Program-made: the position numbers and the translations under genes | Shown: piece by piece, positions 5,834 through 9,367 of the stretch | How the letters are laid out: the number at the start of each line of letters is the position of its first letter | Position numbering within the stretch: the first letter of the stretch is position 1 | Assembly: GCA_050740975.1 (NCBI GenBank) | Contig: JBOIEE010000297.1 | Location: 1-9,367 of the forward strand | DNA: 9,367 nt | Origin: JBOHHR01 sp050740975 | GTDB taxonomy: Bacteria > Pseudomonadota > Gammaproteobacteria > JBOHHR01 | Direction: 5' to 3' | The notes under the pieces: model-generated | The model's database searches: none | The model's input: only the letters and a program-made list of their open reading frames with translations | What the model was told of the DNA's origin: nothing

Positions 5834-8005
5834 CTAGTCCCAACCAACCCCAACGACGCTGCGGCCATAACGCAATTGACCGGGCGGCTGTCGCGACGCT
5901 TTGAGCTTGGGCTTAACGATCAGATCACCCAGAATATAAGCCGCTTCCTTCAGCAGCACATCTTTGCTCGGATCCATCTCCGGTTGTTCGTCAGCGGCGC
6001 CTTCCCTCTCGACGGCGGGAGTGAGGCCTAACGCGCGTTGAATGCGCGCTTCACGCTCGTGTTGACTCGTTTTGCTTTCCTGCATTTCTTGGCTGCGCTT
6101 GGACTCGAGTAAACTGACTCGGGTTTTCCGTTCCGCCTCCTTGGCGAGCTGGCCCTCCTCCAGCAACGCACCGAAGCCGGGGTCATCCTTTACACGCTTT
6201 TCGTGCCGCCCCCGCACCGAGGCAAACGCCTGCACCGGAGCATGCGCCGGTATAAAGCGCAACGGTCGCACGTGATCCCACGGGAGCGCGTTTTCCAGCG
6301 CTCGTTCTCCCTCTTCGATGACGCCTAGCGCGGTAGGAAACGTGATGTCCGGGGCAACACCTCGATGCTGGGTGCTATCACCATTCACGCGAAAAAATTG
6401 GGCGATGGTAACCTTGAGCTGTCCAAGCTTTTCCTCTGGGGGACCACCGCGCCGATCCAGATCGATCAGGTTCTGCACCGTCCCCTTGCCAAAGGTCCGC
6501 TCGCCAAGCACAATCCCACGTTGATAGTCCTGTATTGCCGCAGCAAAGATTTCGGATGCCGAGGCGCTATGACGGTCGACCAGCACTGCGAGCGGGCCCG
6601 TGTACGGGATCCCCGGAATAGGGTCGGCATTGACTTCGATGCGGCCCCTCGCGTCTTTGACCTGCACTACAGGACCCCCCTCAATGAACAGGCCGGTTAG
6701 TGCAGTGGCTTCGGCCAAAGAGCCTCCGCCATTGCCACGCAAATCGATCACAATACCTTCCACGCGCTGCGCCCGCAGCGTCTCGATCAACGCGCGGACA
6801 TCGCGGGTGGTGCTGCGGTAACCCTGCTCACCTCCGGAGCGGGCCGCGAAATCCACGTAAAACGTAGGCACGCGTATGATTCCAATTCGGGTTTTTTCCG
6901 TCGGTATTTCAAAAATGTGACTTTTCGCCGCTTGTTCTTCCAGCTCTATGCGCCTTCGTGTCAGGGTGATCACCTTTGTCGAACCTTCTGGCCCACTCGT
7001 TTTAGGCAATACCTCAAGACGAACGATTGTGCCCTTGGGACCACGAATGAGGTCGACGACATCATCAAGACGCCACCCTACGACATTGACAATCGGATCC
7101 CCCAATCCCTGGCCCACTCCCACGATCCGATCTTCGGGGCGCAACTGTTTGCTCTGATCAGCCGGGCCACCCGGCACGACTTTGCGCACTAAGGTAAATT
7201 CGTTCTCACTCTGCAAAACGGCCCCGATGCCCTCCAGGGATAAGCTCATGCTGATCAGGAAGTTCTCGGAAGCGCGTGGCGAAAGGTAGCTGGTGTGCGG
7301 TTCCACAGAGGAGGTGTACGCGTTCATGAAAAACTGATGTATGTCTTCTGCGTTCAGCTGCTCTGTGCGCCGTCCTAAATCTTCATAGCGCTGTCTTAGC
7401 GTGCGCTTTATGTCCGCCTCAGTCTTGCCCGCGAGCTTCAGAATTAATACATCGTTTTTCACCCGTTTGCGCCAAATCTCGTCGAGTGCCGTCACGTTCT
7501 CTGCCCAAGGCTGCTTGCTGCGATCCAGCTCGTAGTCCTCGTCCAGGTTAAAGTCAAAAGCTCCGTCCAATAGCTGGATGGCGAAGCGCACCCGCTGTTG
7601 CACGCGTCGACGAAATGTGTGGAACATGGAGAAGGCTGGAAGCAGATCCCCTTGGTTAAGGCTATCGTCCAAACGGTGACGCCACTGCTCAAATCGCGCT
7701 ACGTCGCTCGCCAGCAGATAACTTCTGTTCGGGTCCAAGGTCACTAAATAACTATCCAGTATCTTGGACGACAAGGTATTGTCTAGGGACATGCGCTTGT
7801 AGTGGTGCTCTTCCATAAGATCCAACACCAGTTCCGTAGCACGAATTTGGGCGCTGCTCGGCTCCAGATCGGGCTTTCCGAAAGCTGGTGTTTGGGAAAA
7901 AAACCCCAAAAATAGCAACGCGGCCGCCCGCAATCGCAAGCACGCGGTTGGTCGCGGCCCACCTGCTGCGCTCATTCGGGGGTTGGCACCGTCACCGGCA
8001 CTCAT
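5834..8005 (-). CDS. prc: Carboxy-terminal (tail-specific) protease Prc
   Basis: This is a periplasmic S41 serine protease that cleaves proteins from non-polar C-termini. In E. coli Prc processes FtsI and degrades cell-wall hydrolases such as MepS. The protein has 723 residues. A hydrophobic signal segment at about 23-42 (LRLRAAALLFLGFFSQTPAFG) suggests cleavage near 41-43. The long N-terminal domain (about 50-245) includes TLDPNRSYLL. A PDZ domain follows (about 255-335: LEGIGAVLQ..., VVPGGPADQS, EDRIVGVGQG). In the protease core are RVPTFYVDF, VIDLRGNGGGSL, the nucleophile in DRHSASASEIF (S482), D493, and the Lys in ERTFGKGTVQ (K507). The Ser-Lys spacing equals that of E. coli. The C-terminal extension is rich in charged residues. 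The start is ATG at 8003-8005; a second ATG, 10 codons in, is an alternative. It converges on panD. Confidence 0.95.
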   Translation of the reverse strand: MSAGDGANPRMSAAGGPRPTACLRLRAAALLFLGFFSQTPAFGKPDLEPSSAQIRATELVLDLMEEHHYKRMSLDNTLSSKILDSYLVTLDPNRSYLLASDVARFEQWRHRLDDSLNQGDLLPAFSMFHTFRRRVQQRVRFAIQLLDGAFDFNLDEDYELDRSKQPWAENVTALDEIWRKRVKNDVLILKLAGKTEADIKRTLRQRYEDLGRRTEQLNAEDIHQFFMNAYTSSVEPHTSYLSPRASENFLISMSLSLEGIGAVLQSENEFTLVRKVVPGGPADQSKQLRPEDRIVGVGQGLGDPIVNVVGWRLDDVVDLIRGPKGTIVRLEVLPKTSGPEGSTKVITLTRRRIELEEQAAKSHIFEIPTEKTRIGIIRVPTFYVDFAARSGGEQGYRSTTRDVRALIETLRAQRVEGIVIDLRGNGGGSLAEATALTGLFIEGGPVVQVKDARGRIEVNADPIPGIPYTGPLAVLVDRHSASASEIFAAAIQDYQRGIVLGERTFGKGTVQNLIDLDRRGGPPEEKLGQLKVTIAQFFRVNGDSTQHRGVAPDITFPTALGVIEEGERALENALPWDHVRPLRFIPAHAPVQAFASVRGRHEKRVKDDPGFGALLEEGQLAKEAERKTRVSLLESKRSQEMQESKTSQHEREARIQRALGLTPAVEREGAADEQPEMDPSKDVLLKEAAYILGDLIVKPKLKASRQPPGQLRYGRSVVGVGWD

Positions 8006-8222
8006 AAGCGACTGTCACCCACAAGGCAACCAAGCCTGCGAGCATTCATTTCACTCAAGTTACTGCTAAAGAGGGGTTTTCGATCTCTCATACGAATATT
8101 CAATCACACGCCACCCTGTAATACCACTCGGGTTTGACCATGGCTCGTGCTCTGCCTACCTTATTTGATCGCTCTGAGCAGCACGAGGAGGAACTACCAC
8201 GTTGCATACTCGTTCTCTGGTC
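8006..8222. other. Intergenic region upstream of prc
   Basis: This 217-bp region lies between the prc start and the end of the methyltransferase gene, both on the minus strand. It should hold the prc promoter and any terminator of the upstream gene, but neither a convincing -35/-10 pair nor a hairpin with a U-tract is recognisable. A 49-codon plus-strand frame starting at ATG 8140 runs into the methyltransferase 3' end and has no ribosome binding site. Confidence 0.5.
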
Positions 8223-9002
8223 TTATAACCGCTGGGGCCGTTTGTTGCCAGGAATAAATCGCGGCGTACGCGCCGCATATCGGAGGTAGGCATCGCCGAA
8301 CTTGATCGCGGCTTCCCTTTCTTCTATCCTCGCTAAGCGCAGGTAAAGATAGCTAATCAAAGGAAAAAGCAACAGAGTTGTGATAGTAGGACCTTGGACT
8401 ATAAATCCCGCCATAATGGCGATCAACGCTATATACTGCGGGTGTCGAACAATGCTATAGGGCCACTGGGTGGCGGGCATGTTGTTAACTTGGGCTACTT
8501 TTAATGCTCGCCAGGCTAGCGCCAAAACCGCGAGCGCGGAAAAAATCATTATCCCGCCCCCGATGTGATAGAAGTCAAAGGTAGCCGGCTGCCCCCCCTC
8601 GCCGAATAAGATGCGCCAGAGATCCCCCGCGCGATGTGCCAATTGGTCGCTCCTTGGATACTCGGCCAGCCAACGCGAGAATACGCGTAGCGTAAGCGGT
8701 GTTCCGTAGAGCTCGACGAACTCGTCGATAAGGAACAGGGCGAACAGCAACCATGCCAGTTGTTCCCGAAGAACGCGGGGCCGCAGCAGGAAAAAGCTGA
8801 CCAGGAGCCAACTAAGCGCGTTGAAGAGCACCCATCCCCAGTGGCCATAACCAAGGCCAACGCCCAATCCGAGTTCAGTTTCCAAGGTGCGCTCTACGGT
8901 AATGACGTTGCTGCTTGCTGCCGACGTAGGGTACGAGGGCGAAACGCCACCAGGTCCAAGATGGCTACGCAGCCCTGGGATTGCTTTCGAGACATCATGC
9001 AC
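8223..9002 (-). CDS. Isoprenylcysteine carboxyl methyltransferase-type membrane protein
   Basis: This is a small integral membrane protein of the ICMT/PEMT-like family, whose members methylate small or lipid substrates with S-adenosylmethionine. The bacterial substrate is usually unknown. Visible features are transmembrane segments at about 56-73, 82-99, 146-165 and 190-221; the family segment VELYGTPLTLRVFSRWL (97-111); the SAM-binding motif WPYSIVRHPQYIAL (180-193); and the C-terminal RLARIEEREAAIKFGDAYLRYAARTPRFIP (222-251). The start is uncertain. The longest frame begins at GTG 9000-9002, but homologues usually start just before the equivalent of GYGHWGWVLFN (51-61). The first ~45 residues look unconserved and the frame has no ATG there. 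A TTG at 8883-8885 (residue 40) is an alternative. A role in respiration or lipid modification cannot be decided from the sequence. Confidence 0.85.
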   Translation of the reverse strand: MHDVSKAIPGLRSHLGPGGVSPSYPTSAASSNVITVERTLETELGLGVGLGYGHWGWVLFNALSWLLVSFFLLRPRVLREQLAWLLFALFLIDEFVELYGTPLTLRVFSRWLAEYPRSDQLAHRAGDLWRILFGEGGQPATFDFYHIGGGIMIFSALAVLALAWRALKVAQVNNMPATQWPYSIVRHPQYIALIAIMAGFIVQGPTITTLLLFPLISYLYLRLARIEEREAAIKFGDAYLRYAARTPRFIPGNKRPQRL

Positions 9003-9274
9003 GCCAACATTAGGTTAGCCACCCGATAAAAGCGGGGAACCGTCGGATAATCCCCAAACCGGCACGGTCCCGATAAGCTCGGCTTACGCCAACGCACGGT
9101 AAACAAGGCAAGGTGTCCGTGATCGTCTCTAGGTGGCGATTGTTAGCGCTGAACGTCCCCCGCCGCTGGCACCGAGTTGAGCGCGCGGGCCGACTGCGCG
9201 GTTGGGATCACGCGATCACCCAAATCGCGCCCCAGACCACGAAATTTTGATACGCATCGACACACTCGCCCGGC
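9003..9274. other. Intergenic region, no gene recognised
   Basis: These 272 bp separate the aldehyde dehydrogenase terminator from the methyltransferase gene and presumably contain the latter's promoter. Short symmetric elements are visible, such as TAAGC-tcg-GCTTA near 9074-9086 and TTGGG...CCCAA near 9202-9223. None has a recognised function. A 70-codon minus-strand frame (8894-9106) matches nothing known and overlaps the methyltransferase frame. Confidence 0.5.
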
Positions 9275-9297
9275 AAAAATCCGCAGCCGTCGGATTT
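9275..9297 (-). terminator. Rho-independent terminator of aldehyde dehydrogenase
   Basis: On the minus strand AAATCCG (9291-9297) pairs with CGGATTT (9277-9283) around a 7-nt loop, and the 3' arm runs into a short T-tract (TTTTT). The hairpin starts inside the TAA stop codon of the aldehyde dehydrogenase, so there is practically no 3' untranslated region. The 7-bp stem is short but well placed. Confidence 0.7.
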
Positions 9298-9367
9298 ACA
9301 GCTTGATCGTGACCGCCTTGGTTTCGGTGTAATGCTCCAGCACCGCTTCACCCATCTCACGGCCCCA
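9296..9367 (-). CDS. Aldehyde dehydrogenase, C-terminal end only
   Basis: The last 23 codons of a minus-strand gene run in from the right edge and end at TAA (9296-9298). The peptide begins W-GREMGEAVLEHYTETK and ends AVTIKL. This is the characteristic C-terminus of the NAD(P)-dependent aldehyde dehydrogenase superfamily, where an 'SG.GRE.G..ALE.YTETK.V' motif closes the protein. The catalytic Cys and Glu lie outside the window, so substrate and subfamily cannot be given. It is followed at once by a terminator, so it is the last gene of its transcript. Confidence 0.78.
   Translation of the reverse strand, partial: WGREMGEAVLEHYTETKAVTIKL

Noticed and set aside
8140..8289. 49-codon plus-strand frame (ATG 8140) between prc and the methyltransferase
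   Set aside because: It has no Shine-Dalgarno site, overlaps the methyltransferase 3' end and has no recognisable motif.

Overview
The window looks like a GC-rich gammaproteobacterial chromosome. The evidence is a PcnB-FolK-PanB/C/D gene neighbourhood, a long periplasmic tail-specific protease (Prc type) and a tRNA-Glu with an encoded CCA end. The genus cannot be named from the sequence alone.

Layout. The left edge (1-744) is the C-terminal part of a NodT/OprM-type outer-membrane efflux protein. A tRNA-Glu(CTC) follows on the minus strand (757-832). Its promoter is interleaved with a putative -10 for the rightward operon, forming a 15-bp palindrome. The rightward operon is pcnB (poly(A) polymerase), folK (folate synthesis), a broken deoxynucleoside kinase gene, panB and panC (pantothenate synthesis). 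These genes are tightly packed: pcnB and folK are separated by one codon in the same frame, folK overlaps the kinase by 11 nt, and kinase/panB and panB/panC each share a TGATG stop-start. The kinase remnant carries two apparent 1-nt deletions and one apparent 17-nt deletion.

Between panC and panD (5022-5431) lies the most unusual stretch. Six short hairpins follow one another, the last five almost without spacers. A ~145-bp imperfect inverted repeat comes next, with 18-bp termini that match at all but one position. Then come a plausible promoter and a good ribosome binding site for panD. panD itself is full length except for one missing base, which shifts it into a premature stop.

The right part is on the minus strand. 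prc (5834-8005) converges on panD. Further right are a membrane methyltransferase of the isoprenylcysteine carboxyl methyltransferase type (8223-9002, start uncertain) and the last 23 codons of an aldehyde dehydrogenase (9296-9367), whose stop codon lies inside its own terminator hairpin.

How the genes work together. FolK serves folate synthesis. PanB (using a folate one-carbon donor), PanC and PanD jointly make pantothenate, the coenzyme A precursor. With panD and the kinase read as broken, the cluster is either decaying or carries indel errors. The intact frames of pcnB, folK, panB, panC and prc argue against a generally poor sequence. No phage, CRISPR, transposase or defence gene is visible.
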